Shown here piece after piece: positions 10,181-10,381 of a DNA stretch of 10,381 nt. The stretch is taken from assembly GCA_007124075.1 (NCBI GenBank), contig SLFV01000405.1, positions 1-10,381 on the forward strand. Direction: 5' to 3'. This stretch comes from Roseimaritima sp. (GTDB lineage Bacteria > Planctomycetota > Planctomycetia > Pirellulales > Pirellulaceae). Position numbers and translations under genes: made by a program. How positions within the stretch are numbered: position 1 is the stretch's first letter; every line of letters starts with the position of its first letter. The notes below the pieces were generated by a model. It was not told the origin of the DNA. It ran no database searches and worked only from the letters and a program-made list of their open reading frames with translations.

Positions 10181-10381
10181 GTGGTTGGCGTGATCGCCAT
10201 CGCGAACATTGCCCGTCGTCATTTAACGAAATCGCAGATCGCAATCCTGGCGCTGGAGCAGTTGCCGCAAGTCCGCCAAGCAGCGAGCCAGCGTCGCAAA
10301 GCGAATTTACTCCGCGGTACCGAGCGCTCGGCCCCTTCCCAGCGGCTGGGAAGGGAGGCAGTCGACCTCGGCAAGGCGACG
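10181..10381 (+). pseudogene. ParB-like DNA-binding protein, N-terminally truncated, runs off window
   Basis: The frame opens just after an in-frame TGA (10178-10180), with GTG codons at 10181 and 10190, and remains open to the window edge. It encodes VIAIANIARRHLTKSQIAIL, followed by a helical ALEQLPQVRQAASQRRKANL and a charged linker ending LGREAVDLGKAT. The RRHLTKSQ-x(n)-QRRK-x(n)-GKA pattern resembles the segment after the ParB/Srx nuclease-like fold in plasmid- and phage-type ParB-like proteins, where it is usually preceded by about 80 residues and something like V-x-S-x-N-L-H. Those 80 residues are missing here. The gene is therefore probably a 5'-deleted remnant; a short functional version from a GTG start cannot be excluded, and the 3' part lies outside the window. 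Confidence 0.5.
10333..10355. repeat. Perfect 10-bp inverted repeat with 3-nt loop
   Basis: The arms CCCTTCCCAG (10333-10342) and CTGGGAAGGG (10346-10355) are perfectly complementary around a CGG loop, inside the ParB-like frame. Immediately upstream is a separate perfect 10-bp palindrome, CGAGCGCTCG (10321-10330). There is no U-run. Such a stem is strong enough to form in RNA and could be part of a repeat element inserted in, or shared by, the frame. Confidence 0.55.

Overview
The window looks like chromosomal DNA of a planctomycete, most likely of the Pirellulaceae/Rhodopirellula type. This rests on its gene families: a secreted sulfatase, a Tat-exported DUF1552 protein, a giant PVC-type CxxCH heme-binding protein, and a Met/Gly-rich protein with a CLEHGK-type C-terminal domain. 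Long leader peptides, weak or absent Shine-Dalgarno sequences and moderate G+C fit the same origin. The assignment comes from recognising families by eye, not from a database search.

Layout, left to right. (1) Positions 2-466 (+) hold the 3' end of a Met/Gly-repeat protein. (2) Positions 634-1662 (-) encode a DUF4272-type protein. (3) About 420 bp without a convincing gene follow. (4) Positions 2081-3469 (-) encode a Tat-exported DUF1552 protein. (5) A 307-bp divergent intergenic region leads to (6) a secreted sulfatase at 3777-5360 (+), whose active-site signature reads C-T-C-S-R instead of C-x-P-S-R. (7) A 194-bp convergent intergenic region is rich in inverted repeats. (8) Positions 5555-9049 (-) encode a 1164-residue secreted protein with an SGNH-like domain, a PVC-type dehydrogenase/propeller domain, a helical linker and two cytochrome c modules. 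(9) From about 9050 to the end the sequence looks decayed: a short uncertain ORF (+), a TetR-family pseudogene with two in-frame stop codons (-), and an N-terminally truncated ParB-like ORF (+) that runs off the window and contains a very strong hairpin.

How the genes may work together: the sulfatase, the DUF1552 protein and the CxxCH protein all carry export signals. They fit the planctomycete pattern of extracytoplasmic breakdown of sulfated polysaccharides and electron transfer outside the cytoplasm. They are not an operon, being arranged divergently and convergently. The two minus-strand exported genes share an identical 9-nt motif, GTTAGAATA, 53-59 nt upstream of their starts. No phage, CRISPR, tRNA or complete insertion sequence was seen. 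The clearest unusual signals are the sulfatase motif change, the SGNH-like domain lacking its catalytic Ser and Asp, and the double-nonsense TetR pseudogene next to a truncated ParB-like fragment.
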